This document shows positions 11,980 through 24,490 of a stretch of DNA of 64,000 bases, piece by piece. Origin of the DNA: Rhytidiadelphus loreus. Its lineage: Eukaryota > Streptophyta > Bryopsida > Hypnales > Hylocomiaceae. The position numbers and the translations under genes were made by a program. The DNA lies in assembly GCA_947034895.1 (NCBI GenBank), contig OX344763.1, positions 39,493,025-39,557,024 on the forward strand, given 5' to 3'. The notes beneath the pieces were generated by a model. That model was given only the letters and a program-made list of their open reading frames with translations. It searched no databases and had not been told where the DNA came from. Within the stretch, counting starts at the first letter, position 1. Every line of letters begins with the position of its first letter.

Positions 11980-13130
11980 TGACTATTCATCCAAATTGTA
12001 TCTTCTTTTAGAATTTCAATCATTTTGATGTACTAAAACAAACATATTTATTGGATAATTACATTGAAAAGTAATTTTAGCATTTGAATTCTACATTTTG
12101 TAATATATTGAAGATGTTTTAGTCTATATAGAATCATTAATAATATTTATCAACAAGCAAACAATATTTTACATTCCTATTCATAATTAGACTGTCTTTT
12201 GAAAAAAGACAATCCACTTGCCCTCTAAAAAATTACCCCCTCCTAGACCCCTCATAAAATATTTTTTGACAACCTCAAAAATATATGGTATATGAGCACT
12301 AATACATTGATACATATGTACAAATGGGCACAAGCACAACATACAAATATGGAATATAGATACAGATACAAACACTAGCATTGGGGTATGGGTATTGCAT
12401 ATGGATACGGCACACAATCACATGTGCTATATCAATTGTCATGACATATGCATTGAGAAAAAAATACATAGTTTAGGGGTAATGGAAAATGAATATAATT
12501 TTAAAATAATTTATAGTTAAGGTTAATGAAAAATAAATAAAAATATTTTTTTCCCTTGATTTGGGGTTTTGGACTTTGGTGTCCTTTATGACTATCCATT
12601 CAAATGGGACAACCACATTACTAACACCTTCTTCATTGTCAAATTACTATAAATTATTATATTAACAATGACATTGCTTCTTTATTTATACAATTTGATA
12701 GTTCACCTATAATTTCATCAAAGAATTTGAGATAAAACATCTAATAGAACTTTCAAATTTTCTTACATATTTTATACCTGCATCATTCAAAAATCTATTA
12801 AATACATGATAAGATAGTTGATAGGTACACAACTATTTGTTGATACAATATAGATTCCTTTCACAATCTAATATGATAGTTGATAGGTATACAAAACTTT
12901 ATATTGTTTCTATATAGATTCTTTTTGCTATCTTTTAGTTTGTTGGAAAATTGATTTGTTAGCTTGATTTGAGACTATACATTCCGCTACATTGGCAAAA
13001 TCTAATATTACTTTATTATTGACAAAGATGGATATTGTTTTACTGTCAAGATTTGAAATTGTTGTACTATAAATAGTTGATACAATATTATAATAGACAT
13101 TTACAAAGATTATTGGTATTGCTAACTTGT
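11980..13130 (+). repeat. Repeat F4, copy a
   Basis: Degenerate copy of a repeat also present at 44080-45780 and 49560-50930. Shared blocks in order: GGATAATTACATTGAAAAG near 12053; an AATATTTATCAAC block followed by a TTCCTATTCAT block near 12170; a TGCATCA block near 12780; then AACATTTGATATTG-like units near the right end. Includes a short cluster of GATACGG/GATACAAA motifs at 12340-12415. No protein evident. Confidence 0.55.
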
Positions 13131-14550
13131 AGTTGAAGTACTAAAGCCAAATTTTGATATAAAACTAGTGATCCACTTTTTAAGCATTTTTATATCTTTG
13201 AAAAATCCTATATTCCACTTCTATTTGGAAATCTTGTTGACTAATATGGTTTGGAAATGAACACTTTCATGAATTGGTTTGTACAAATAATAATTTAAAA
13301 TAAAAAATAAAATTGAAAGTACACTAAAAAACGATTACTTAGAACAACTTTTATATAGAGAGAGAGATAGAAAACATCATACAATATGTGAATTTGAGAG
13401 ACATATGTTGAAACAAATCAATTGATGTATTTGTGAAAGATTAACACAAACAATTAAGGTTCTAAATTAATATAAAATGATACGAAATCATATTTATTTT
13501 TAAATGGAATTTTTTGCTACATGATATAGGAGCCTAAAACAATAGATTGGATCATTTAATATTTGTTGTTTATTAAAATATTTACATAATTTTATTCCTA
13601 AATGTAATCAAAATGATACTATTATCATATAGATTTATTATTAACTTTGATATTATATGGAAATTATTGAGTTCTTACAATTTGATAAAAAAAAATTTAC
13701 TACAAATTTCATTCAAAAATTTTAAAACCATATAAAAAAATTTACTTTCCACTTTATATAATATATAGTAACTAAAGAGCATTGTTGCTATATACTACAA
13801 TAGAGGCAATTTGTTCAATATGAATAAGAACAAATAGTATATACAACCTTAAACTTGAGGACAATGAACACCTTGAAAACTTCAAATAGACACAATATTT
13901 TAGAATTATTGAGAGTAACCAACCTCTAGTTTTGCAATATGAAAAGGCATAAACCTTGAAATGCACATCAAAGCAAAACTCAAAACATGCCAAGAAGAAT
14001 TATAAAATATTTTTATCATTTTCTAGTTTAAATCTATAATTTTATGAATCATCTAACAATGCAACCATTTTGAAAAATATATAATATCAATTTTTATCAT
14101 ACTTCCATTTGTCATATCAAAATTTCTAACTATATCTTATATTTCTTTATACATTAAAAGTTTTGTAAAGTTTCTCTATCATTAGAAATACTAAATACTA
14201 TTGCTTTAGGGTAAAATAATTATTAAAAAATTTGCTTAATAAATTGAGAAGTAATTTATTTCATAGATAAAAATACAACCATTTGAATTTAGTGAATTCC
14301 AATATCTAAACTCTTTAAAGTTTATAATAGTTCATCACTCTTTTATACTACTATAGTTAATTCTTTCAAAAAAAATTGAAAATTTTCTTGGTCAAACCTC
14401 ATGATTATGAAATTGATTTATTTTGGAGAGTTGGACTCTATTATTCTAAAGATTTTGTAGCTTATTTCTTCACTAAGTATAGAAGTACATTAGCCTTTAG
14501 TTCATATGTCCCAATAAGTTTATCTCCAATGTAATGCATTAAAGATTGTT
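13130..14550 (+). repeat. Repeat D, copy 3 (5'-truncated)
   Basis: Begins at the GAAGTACTAAAGCCAA block, equivalent to about 10820 in copy 2, and runs parallel to it to the TAATGCATTA block near 14530. It is more diverged than D1 is from D2. A 73-codon frame on the minus strand inside it is not conserved in D2. Confidence 0.6.
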
Positions 14551-15788
14551 TTCACAATCTAACAACTAAAAAACTACCCTCCATAAATTCTTTACACATG
14601 TTGACCTAACTTTCTAAGTTCTTTGTCTATATTCCTTAACCCATAGAGCCACATACCTTTATTAAGTACTTAGTAGTAGTTGTGTGTCTCTGGAGTTCAT
14701 GCAAAAAAGGTAATTTGTTCACTAATATTGCAAATATGATATAAAGGAAGAAAATAATTTTTTCATTGCATGTTGTCTAATATGAGTCTTTTGAATTGTA
14801 TATTTGTTGAATTCATAGCATTTAATAACTACATAATATTTTAATTCATATTTTTGGGGAGACTTTTGCCTTGTTGAAAAATTTGATGGAAAATGTTACG
14901 CTATCTATAAAAAGTAGCAATATTGCAACATGTACTCATTGGTTGTCGACCAAAGGAGGCTTTGCATTCATAGAAGCTACCTTGAGAAAGCTTGAACAAT
15001 TACCTTCCTTGAAAGGTGAGCTAGTGCTACAAGGATACAATGTCTCCTAGTATAGCTGCTTGATTAGGTCAAGTGATCTACAAAATAACATTCTCACAAA
15101 CATATAGGGACTTCAATTCAATTTGATTGTCAACAAGTTGTTAACAATCACTTTTACAAGTTGTTGACAATTCACTTTGATTTTTATGATTGTATATAGA
15201 GAGATAATGAACTCTTACTAGTTGAATTATATACAACTCATAAAAAACAATCGACAAGGAGATTGATACATTACTAGTTTTTGTGAGCATTTTGCAATTC
15301 CAACATGGGTTGGTTTTTGTTTAAGGTAGGAGGTCCATATAGCTCATTTAAATATGACCATTTACTAATTTAGCTCATTATTTTAGAAGCTTTTGAACCA
15401 CATAGACTTATTTATAATTTAAAAAAAACACTAAAATGGCATAGAGCTCTAAAAGTGTTATATTCACCATTGGTATATGTATTTAAAACTCCAATACATG
15501 CGTCTATGTTAAAAGGTCATGCACTTTTAAACCCATGCACTTACTAAGATGCTATTAGCACCTCCTACGTAAATTCAAGGTTGTGTATGCAAACTGTATT
15601 TTACTACCTACAATGGAATTTTCTCTTCTTTTCTTTTCAAGGGGGAATTTTTTTTGGTTGTCTTTCACCACCAAGGAAAGAAATTTCAAGGTGATCCACG
15701 AGGTACTGGTAGTGTGAAACTCACCTAACCTTCATTTTGAGTGTGAAAAAAATTTAAACAATATCGTAATAAGAAGGTGAACCAACCT
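14551..15788. other. AT-rich intergenic sequence, nothing recognised
   Basis: Contains only a short repeated phrase near 15127-15175 (two copies of CAAGTTGTT followed by AACAATCAC- or GACAATTCAC-type sequence). No gene, element end or RNA was identified. Confidence 0.5.
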
Positions 15789-15902
15789 ATTACCACCTCC
15801 CTTTTCAATTCCTCCCTCGTGTACATACCCATGGGGTACATTTCAGAGAGGCAATGTACACCTCTCGTACATGAGGGCAGAATTGAGAAGGGTGGTGGTA
15901 AT
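15789..15902. repeat. Foldback element, about 114 bp
   Basis: The 36-base left arm 15789-15824 (starting ATTACCACC, ending GTGTAC) is complementary to 15867-15902 with about six mismatches. The loop is 42 bases and contains a further GAGAGG/CCTCTC pairing. This has the form of a small MITE or structured RNA. No clear target-site duplication. Confidence 0.65.
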
Positions 15903-17588
15903 TAATGGGGATGCTTCACCTCAAAACCAAATTTAGTCATGTAAGGTAGAACCACCCATTCCCAACCAGGGATGAGTCCCCAACATGTAGAGGTAATCTA
16001 ATTCCAACCAAGTAAACTGTTTTTGTGGACTACCAGATTTAATCACAAGCACAATATACAAGGCTCCAAGGAACAATTATTACATGCCATGTGTTTATTT
16101 TGAAATTTGTACACATGAGCAGGAAGTAATCTTGTCTATGATTAGAATTGCAGAACTCTAAATGTTAGGTATGGGTCGGGAACACTGTATGCCTTCTAAA
16201 ATTCACAGAAATTTCAGTTTTGCAAATAAAATTCTGAAAATTTTGCAATCACAGTATTTTCTATGTTCTTACACAGGAAAAATTTCCATTCCACTCAACT
16301 ATTCCCCATCTGTCCCACATATGCTTATTTGATCGGTTATGGGCAGCCTTATCTTATATCCAACGAACACATGAGCACACAACAAATGAAGACGTCGTGC
16401 ATGTTAGTGCATTCAATGGTTATTCCAAATCCAAACCCTAAACCCGATTGCTTACTTATTACAACAAGTAATTCTGAGTCACCCCACCCCACCCCAGGAA
16501 GGCATGAACCGCATTACTTATCAGTACAAACAGCGTTCAACAAAAGCGATTCCACAGTTATCATGGAAACTCTTTTTGCTGTGCACGCTAGCTTGCTAAT
16601 AAGGCTTTTCTCTGTCCCTTCCTTCCACAGGGGTAAAAAAACAAACCCATTTCCGTAGCCCCGTCCTTGCTACTTAAGTTCAGTTTGGTTGGGTGAGATG
16701 TCACAATGTTGGATGCTTTTCATGGTTTCGCCGGTTGGACCAACCAACCAACCCACCATGTGTCCCTACAATCATACCACCCCTTGTTTTCTTCTGGAAG
16801 TGTGCAATTGAAGTGGGACCAAAGTCCAACCCAAAACCAAAGGCCCCGAACGCCCCGCTCGGAGGCAGAGGCAGACAGGTTGGGTAGGCAAAGGTTGGAT
16901 TTTACTAAGCTACCCTGCTTCCCTTTTAGTCTGCCACTTCCATTGGCAGCTTCTTCGCTCCCACCTCATGAGTCAGTAAGGTAAGGTAAGCCGGTAGCAA
17001 TCAAAGGGAACTCTGTCTCCGAGCGAGATGCCGTCATTGTCAATGAACAATTCCACTCCTACCGAAAGTTCATTAATTCAGCCCACGTTCGATCCCAGCC
17101 ACTCCATTTCCACATCAGATGAGCCGACTGTGTGGGAAAAAAAATCTACAAAAAGATTGGGAACAGAATTGCGTTACGGATATTGAATATTTGGGGGAGC
17201 ATGCCACCCACACAGGCATGTAAAATGCTTGGAAAGAAAGCAAGAGTATGAGATCCGATAAGGCTGTTTGTGTTTTTTGTTTTGTTTTTTGGGTTTTTGG
17301 GTTGTTTTTTTAATTGGGAAATCAGTCGCGTGCAGTTGGGGGAGGAATGTAAGAGTGGGTCTTTGGACGGTTTGGCGGCTCGCACCTTTCCTCCATGGCC
17401 ATCAAGACTTCCAATCATGGAAATGCCCAACCAAAGGTGGAGGGGGGGCCTCGGCTCTCAGCCTCCCCCTGGAAGTAACTTAATTGCAATGCAGTGTGCA
17501 CCGGGTTTTGAAACTGTCTTGACTCGGGAGTGGGTGGCAGCCGGAAACTTGCCATTTTGCGGCACGCATCCCTGCCACCCCCAATGGC

Positions 17589-17608
17589 CACTGTGGAATT
17601 CCACAGTG
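17589..17608. repeat. Perfect 20-bp palindrome
   Basis: CACTGTGGAATTCCACAGTG is fully self-complementary, with no loop. It lies in a GC-rich part of the 16-19 kb block; a dimeric protein-binding site is conceivable but unproven. Confidence 0.8.
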
Positions 17609-18024
17609 TTCTCGGAATTATGTCCACGATGAGAGGTGGTTTCGAGAAGAAGAAACCAACCGCGATCCATCCCCCCTCGGCTCTTCCATCCCAATCCTCC
17701 ACTCAAAACTTAAAAACTTAGATTGACTGATTAACACACAACTTGTGTCCATTAGACAGAGAATTGGGATTGTATAAAGGCCTGGAAGGATGTGGAAGGC
17801 CCCAAAAGTGTCTCTCTGATGGACAACTTTCGGCAAGAAGATTAATGTAGAAATGAGGAATGCACCTACCTATTGGTCCAAAAATCAGATCATTTTTTTT
17901 AAAACTCCCCAAGGTGATTGCTAGTTTGTCCTTTCTATATTAAGGTGTGCTTCTTCCAAAATCTCATCATTTTTCCATTGCACCCATAATCTACAAATAC
18001 AGAACATGTCTGCAGATTAGCTTA

Positions 18025-18140
18025 AATCTTGAACCCACCCACATAGATCTTGAACCCATGTAGATCTTGAACTGGTATAGATCTTGACCCCATGTAGATA
18101 TTGGCCCTGTGAAGGTCTTGCCCCCCGTGAAGATAGATAG
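18025..18140 (+). repeat. Short degenerate minisatellite
   Basis: About five or six imperfect copies of a phrase like TAGATCTTGAACCCATG, spaced by about 20 bases, run from 18025 to 18120, followed by TAGATAGATAG. Three overlapping minus-strand frames here (for example 18017-18268) are explained by the repeat and are not called. Confidence 0.7.
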
Positions 18141-18770
18141 ATAGGGTATCCGTTTGCGGAAGGGAGGAATTTGTGTGTGTACCTGACTGGCTTTCTGGAC
18201 ACAATCCAGCAACCCCCTTCCCGCCGTGCATTATCATGAACCTGCGGTTGCCATGAATTGCACCCCACCTTAGTTTGATGTAAAATGTCGAGCAGCAGAC
18301 ATGAATGAATCTGTAGCCCTAGCCCTAGGCTTTCCTCCCGCCACAGGACTAGCTTAGCTTAGCGTAGCTTAGCTAGCCCTACTACACTATGGGGCCCCCC
18401 TGGCTGCTGCTCTTTTTGGCCGGTGGCCATGATTCCCAAACAAACTGGGCGGGGCTGAAAGAAAGAAAAGAACAATTATACCTTAAGGACTGTTTCCTAT
18501 TATGGATGCCCAAGCCATACGCCATTGATGCACCCGTCACTTCCACCCTGGGGTTGGTCAATTCAGCTTGGAGGGGTGAAAGCAATCAACCGCTTAATAA
18601 TTACAATAACAACTTAACTTCATGCACACACATGGGATCGTTCATTCGTTTTTGGGGAGATTAAAAAAAAAACAAGGAAAAGAAAAAGAGAGAAAGAAAA
18701 AAGAAAGGGCAGATTCATTTCAAGAAAGATTTACTACATCCGGGAGACAAGAACTCCCCCAAACCGGCCA

Positions 18771-18789
18771 AAACACACACACACACACA
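18771..18789 (+). repeat. (AC)n microsatellite
   Basis: Nine or ten AC dinucleotides in a row. Confidence 0.9.
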
Positions 18790-19486
18790 TGGATTGGAAC
18801 TTCCATGTCTGTCTCCATCTGACTGAGTGCCAACATATTGAGTTATTTATTGGGTTTGTTTATTGGGTGTGTCCTTTGGACAAAGACTATGGCATGGTTT
18901 TGTAAATACTAACTGCAACCGCATTCACACTGCAGACTGTGTGATTAGGAAGTGGTTGGAGTGGACAGAGCCTCATGGCCACATGGCTCTTGTTTGTGTA
19001 TTTATTTATTTGTAATCCTATTGTATTGTATATTTGGATGGAATGAAGTTTGATGTTGAGAAAGGTGATGGACAGAGAGACCGTACATCCTGTGGTCATA
19101 CTAAATGGGCCACGTCCCAAAAAGGTTTGCCTTCCATGGCAGTAGGAGGAACATTTACATGTCCCTTTTCAAAACTATCTTGGGTAGGCCCTAGATCACT
19201 GAATGATAGTATTATCCATCAATTGTTCACTGGCAAGGAAGAACTGAACTTCTCCAACTCAGCACACTTCATCCAATCATCCAGCCTTCCAAATCATCCA
19301 CCATCCACCCAAAATCATCCATGTTTCGCAAGCATTAGAGCATCCTCAGTTTTAATTCCATGCACACTATTATCACCCTGATTAGGGAATCTGGGTATCT
19401 TAGGACCAATTCCAAGAGAAGCATGTATTTTTCAGAGGTGTTATCTTGTTTCACGGATCAAACACAAGTGGAATTATAATTTTTGA

Positions 19487-20417
19487 TTAACCCCTAAAGT
19501 CCCCTTGTCCCCTCGGGGGACAATTTGGAATTCGGGCAGGTTCCTATGGGCTGAAATTTTACCCTAATTTTTTGAAACTTTTTTTGAAGATAGAAAATCT
19601 GATAAGCTTTGTGAGAATATAATTGTTATTTCAATCGGTGCCTGGAAGCAAAAGTTATACCACAAAAAGCCTGAAATTGAACTCGGCGGGCAACACAAAA
19701 AATATTGCAAAAATTCAAAATAATTTTAAATTTTAAATTTTTCTCAAAGATAATGTTTTTGTTTACATCTAAAGCTTTGATTCATTCTACTTTGATTAGT
19801 GATGTGAAAGTTATGAACAATCTTATTTTTCGGGCAATCTAAGCATCTTTTTGGAAAAAACAACTTGTAGGATTCATCTCAAAATGCAATTTTCAAATTT
19901 TTTCAATTTTTTTTTTGAAAAGGTTAAATTTGCTTGTTAGAACAATCTCACCGTTGGGATTATTGTATTTCAATCCCATCTAAGAGCTATTATCAATTTA
20001 GTTTTTCTTTCAATCTTGGACCTACTTCTACTTGACAATTTTTTGAAGTATGAAAATCAAGTTTTTATTTTTTGAAATTTTTTTCCTAGACTCCCAACTC
20101 AATTCTTCAACACAATAAATTTTAAATTCAAACTCCACAGTGTAATTTTTTTCCACAAATAGAGATCAAAGTCATCTGAAATTGCAGTCTAGTGTTCAAA
20201 AAAACTTGTTTTTTCAACTTTGAATGCTCATATCTCTCAATCTGTACGATCAAACTTCATGAAATTTTTACTACATGATCTAAAACAAGTAAAGTTTAAG
20301 ATCCTACGGTTCAATTCCAAAAAAAGTTTGTTTTGTTTGTTTTTGGACTAACGCAGTAGAAATGGCAGTTTTGAGTGGTTTTTGACAGAAAAATGGCCTT
20401 GGGACTTTAGGGGTTAA
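19487..20417 (-). mobile_element. TTAA element copy 1 (931 bp, both ends intact)
   Basis: Left end TTAACCCCTAAAGTCCCC, right end GGGACTTTAGGGGTTAA: inverted terminal repeats of about 17 bp bounded by TTAA. Just inside the left end lies a GC-rich palindrome (TCCCCTCGGGGGA) that reappears, inverted, inside the right end of copy 11, showing the two are full-length relatives in opposite orientation. No frame encodes a transposase, so it is non-autonomous. Ends beginning CCC with a TTAA boundary fit what is known of piggyBac-type elements; the assignment is inference. Confidence 0.75.
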
Positions 20418-21431
20418 AATTAAAAAATCTGTGAATTTTTGAAGTGATCAGCTTTAAAATTACAAAAATGCTTATAGAATGGAGTCATATACACCCCATA
20501 ACCGCCCCTTCATGTATCTAGTCGCATTCAAGTTCCCACCATTCAAGGATTGACACAAAACCCATTTTGGCATTAATTTACTAAAATTGTCAAAATCTTG
20601 AAATGATTTGCATATTTTGGGGGGCAGATTTGGATGAAGCAACGGATGGAATTGGAGCCAAAACTAGCTTATGGAATTAGACAATGGAGAGAATTGGGTT
20701 GGTCTACCTTTTTATTGAAGAGCTTCTTACTTTCTTGCTTTGTTTTGTCTTTGTGGTACAATAGGAAGTGATGAAAATTGACTTGTTAGAATGGGCTAGC
20801 AATTGGGCTTAAAGTAAGTACATCTAAAATCACACAAATAAGCAATTCAACATGGTTCCCATCAGTAGTTTTTTTCCATTGTTTATGAAGTGCCAAAGTA
20901 GCAATATAAAATGAAATAGTGGTGCTCCAAATTTTACCATTCATCCTCATATTGGATAGAAAATATCACATTAGCACATATCAGATATCCATAATTTTAT
21001 TTTTCATCCACAATGTAGATATTTCATCCAAGATTTTGTTAAATTTTAAGCTTTCTAGCAAAAATCTTCACTGTTTGTTGCCAATTTTAGCCAAAAAAAA
21101 TTTCTAGTGCAATTTGGTACTCTTTCACCCCTTCCTTCTAAGCATTGGTTCCCATTATTATAATGAATATTTTTTTGTGGGTCTTGTTGATAGTCAAAAG
21201 CGGATTCTAGATTCTCTCTAAGAATGCGTTTTTTGGACATCATATGAATAAATTACGAATTTTCAAAATGCTAGAAATAGGTATTTTAAAAATTGACCAT
21301 AGACTCTTATGAATAGTAGGAATACATTTTAGGCAAGAATCTTTTGTTGTCAGTTTTTAGAAAGTGATCAAAATTAGGTGTTAGGTACCTTATTGAAAAA
21401 TCTACTATATTCATACTTTTTCAATTTGGTT
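20418..21431. other. Intergenic spacer between two TTAA elements
   Basis: AT-rich; nothing recognised. A 62-codon frame at 20919-21107 has no supporting feature. Confidence 0.4.
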
Positions 21432-22411
21432 TTACCCCCCAAAGGACCAAATGTCCATTAAAAAACAATTGGAATTTGGGTAGGTCACAATGAACTAAAA
21501 AATGAATGGATGTTTCTGATTATTTGACAAAACATGGAGACATTCATCCATTTGGCAGGAGTTTAAAAAAAATTCAATTGGATGCCAAGATCTAAAGTTG
21601 TGATGCTTGAAAAATTCAGGCAATATGGATAGTTTTTACATCTTTTGCTAAATTCCAAATCTACTTCTTTAATTTGGCATATATGTAATGCACATGATAC
21701 AATGTGAAATTGTCAAAAAAACTACTAGTAGTACAAAAATCTCATTCTAAGAGGAATCCAAATTCTACTGACCGTATTCGGAAAGTTTGAAAAAGAAACA
21801 TGTTTGTCTAACCACAAACAGTGTTGTCTTGGAATTTGAGCCCTCAAATTTCTTTAAGTTTTTTCCACACATTTCAAATGTTTAACTCCAAGTATTCACC
21901 CATTGAATTTCAAACCAAAAAAACTCCTTGCTATACGAGAAATCATTAAAAAAAAATGACTATTGTATTGCTAGTTTATTTGACCTCCTCATGTTGTAGA
22001 GTGATTTAGAGTGAGGTAGACCCCTTATTTGCTTCTAAATTTTTACATGACCATACCTCAAAAAGGTGGAATTCGATGGTGTAGAATCTCAATTTCATGT
22101 AGAGCAAAACTTTTATCCCAAGAGAGCTCAAAGCTTGTTGACAAATTTCATAGGAATGAAAGAAAGATTTTTCTTTTCTCACTTCAAACATTATTATCTT
22201 CTGAACAATCCCTATGGTAAAATGGGCTGAAATTTTTTTTTCTACACATTTTTATAATAGTCTATTAAACTTCTATTGAACTTCTATACAGTTGAAGTTA
22301 AATAAAATAAAATAAAAAATTCAATTCAATTTTGCCCAATGCACTAAAAAAATGATAGTTTTTGACAATAATATTTCTCTTGAAAAACACTCCAGTTCCT
22401 TTCGGGGTCAA
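21432..22411 (-). mobile_element. TTAA element copy 2 (diverged ends)
   Basis: Left end TTACCCCCCAAAGGACC, right end CCTTTCGGGGTCAA. The subterminal GGACCAAATGTCC and the following CAATTGGAATTTGGG correspond to CAATTTGGAATTCGGG in copy 1 at the same distance from the end, so it has the same orientation. Terminal TTAA is mutated on both sides, consistent with age. Confidence 0.6.
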
Positions 22412-24490
22412 CACCGCAAGTGCACATTTTGCTTCCATTGGAAGTTTTGTTTATATTAGTTTAATATTATAATTTTTAACGTATTCTTTTTGCTCAGATG
22501 ATGAGAGGGTTTCCCCATCAAGGTACGACCAAGGCCCTATATTATTTTATCATATATTAGTGCAATCAGAGCTTCTGCCAAAGGACCCAAGTTGGAGTGA
22601 TTCCCACAATGGGCCAACTCCTTCACCATCACCCTGAACTGACCTGCCTGTTGTAGTTCTAACCTCAGTCCGTCCACTTCTGTTAATGTGGCAACCCAAC
22701 ATTAGATATAGAAATCATAATTACATGTCAATTTCTTGTCAACCTTTAACTCTAAAATGAGGGGCGGTCACTGTGGAAATGGCATCCTTTGTGGTACAAT
22801 GTGAATCGTCTACTTCAAAAAAAAATCAAAAGCATTAATTGGAGGTCAAACTACTTTGCAAGACCTCCCCTTTCCGCACAAAATTCCAAGGATGAACATA
22901 TGTACTTTTGTCTTAAATAGAAGGACCCGTTGCCATCCATAGGACACTTTTAAGTTGTTGCGTCGTTTCAAGGTTACCCCCTTAACTCAAAGGACATTCT
23001 ATGTTCCTCTTTGGTCCAACTTCATTAGTTTTTTGTATTAAAACACACCTTTCAAAGATTTTTGTATTTTTTACTTGTAGTAATATATATATCCAAAATT
23101 TGGCCCTCTGCAACGAAAGTCTATTTCATTTGTGTCAAAAAAAAAAAAAAAAAGCTTCATTTTTTTTCATTATTAAAAATTAAAAATTAAATGATTTTTT
23201 GAAGTAATTTCTTTGTAAAATGACGGTAATTACAAAATTTCTTTAAATAGTATGAATTATTTTAGCAAAAATGTAGATGATGGTAATAAACATCATGGTG
23301 TACATAATTGGTGTACTCCTTGAGCTTACACTAAGAGATATTCCATAAAAAAGTTTTCAAGATACTACCTTCGAAGTATTACAAAATTTACAATTTTATC
23401 AATTTTGTAAAAAAATTAAAATGGAATTAAAAGTAGATTTATGGAGCTACATTTTTTTAGTCAAGCTTAAAGACATTTAAAATCAAGAACTATAATGTGA
23501 AATTTAGGTATGATCATTATATCCCTTGGGACTAGTTTCTTTAATGGATCCAATAGTCTGTCTATTGTGGTGTCCTTTCAAGACCCTTGATTGAATGAGA
23601 TCCACCCACTGAAGAATGAAGATGTGTTAGGTGACCTAAAACCACAAAAACCTTGTTTTGGAAATAACATCCTTCATCACTTCCAAAGCATTGTTTAGTC
23701 CAATTCATCAAATTGGAACCCGAACATACGGTATATTTCAAATTAGCAATACAACTGATGAGGAAATTATGTGACTCAAAATTATGGTTTGTACGAATGA
23801 ATATCAAGAGATGCTGATGTGATAATCATCAATTTGCAATTTGCCCCTCACCTCCGACTCCTTTCTGATATATTTCCGAATAATAAACTTGGGAAACCAA
23901 AATTGGAAAGAGAAAGAAAAGAATAATAATTTCCAAACACCATTGTGAGTGTTTAATTGTTTTTATTGAGAAAGGGCCTCATCATTCTTTAGGTTATCCA
24001 CTGATGATTTTGATGATTTAAAAAAATGCAAGCAAATCAAGCAAATGTATGTACGTACGTATGTACGTCCCATATTTTTCATCCAAGTTGTTGGATGTGA
24101 CCGAGCCCAGCAATGGACAACTAAAGCAGGTTGCCAAGCTAAGCCCCAATTTTGATGACGAAAGCCTAAAGTCACAAACAATGTGCGTGCAGTGCTTAAC
24201 TTACTTCCTCTCTTTTTGATTCTCAGGCAATTTCCGACAAGAGCCCCGTGCCCCAAATATCCTGTCGACCCATTGGAACCCCATTTGTATCCCTTTAGGA
24301 GGTCATAGGCTCCAAAGCATGAGTACTGGATTAGTGCATATTCCAGGGATACCTGACTAGCGGAGTGATCCCTTATGGACAAGACTAACTTATTCACACA
24401 AGATGCTCCTTGAGGCATATGCCACCAAACCAAAGGATAAAAAATGACTGTGGGTCATCAATTCGGATGCAAACAATACTAACCGTATAA
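22412..24490. other. Mixed intergenic region, partly less AT-rich
   Basis: 22480-22990 and 23540-24430 are less AT-rich than their surroundings. An acceptor-like TTGCTCAG precedes ATGATGAGAGGG near 22498 with GTACG 25 bases later, but no exon chain follows. Overlapping frames on both strands at 23963-24433 lack domains. A GTACGTACGTATGTACGT run occurs at 24051-24068. Confidence 0.35.
24049..24219 (+). pseudogene. Possible decayed exon, protein-like reading frame
   Basis: The + frame from an ATG at 24049 (or 24061) to TGA 24217-24219 contains the phrase LLDVTEPSNGQLKQVAKLSP followed by an acidic stretch (NFDDESLK). Its composition resembles a soluble protein. The opposite strand is also open for 156 codons here, so direction is uncertain. 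I do not recognise either peptide, and there is no supporting neighbour. Confidence 0.18.

Larger units (their letters stand above)
15903..19486. other. GC-richer unique block without an identifiable gene
   Basis: This is the longest stretch that does not look like old AT-rich repeat. It is rich in C/T tracts and contains a possible TATA-like TGTATAAAGG at 17772, GTAAGGTAAGGTAAG at 16978, and TAGCTT repeats near 18354-18374. Many frames of 60-130 codons are open on both strands, but they overlap one another, lack domains and show low complexity, so I do not call any of them. It could be the flank or untranslated region of a gene, or a decayed gene. Confidence 0.4.

Noticed and set aside
16263..16658. 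131-codon plus-strand frame in the GC-richer block
   Set aside because: Proline/serine-rich low-complexity peptide with no domain and no splice or promoter context.
17772..17782. TATA-like TGTATAAAGG as a promoter
   Set aside because: No downstream coding region or transcript evidence; AT-rich matches are expected by chance.
19334..19352. TTAGAGCATCCTCAG as a Tourist-type MITE end
   Set aside because: No matching opposite end within the following kilobase.
23963..24433. 156-codon minus-strand open frame, the longest in the window
   Set aside because: No recognisable domain, Trp/His/Tyr-rich composition, and a more protein-like frame lies on the other strand across part of it.
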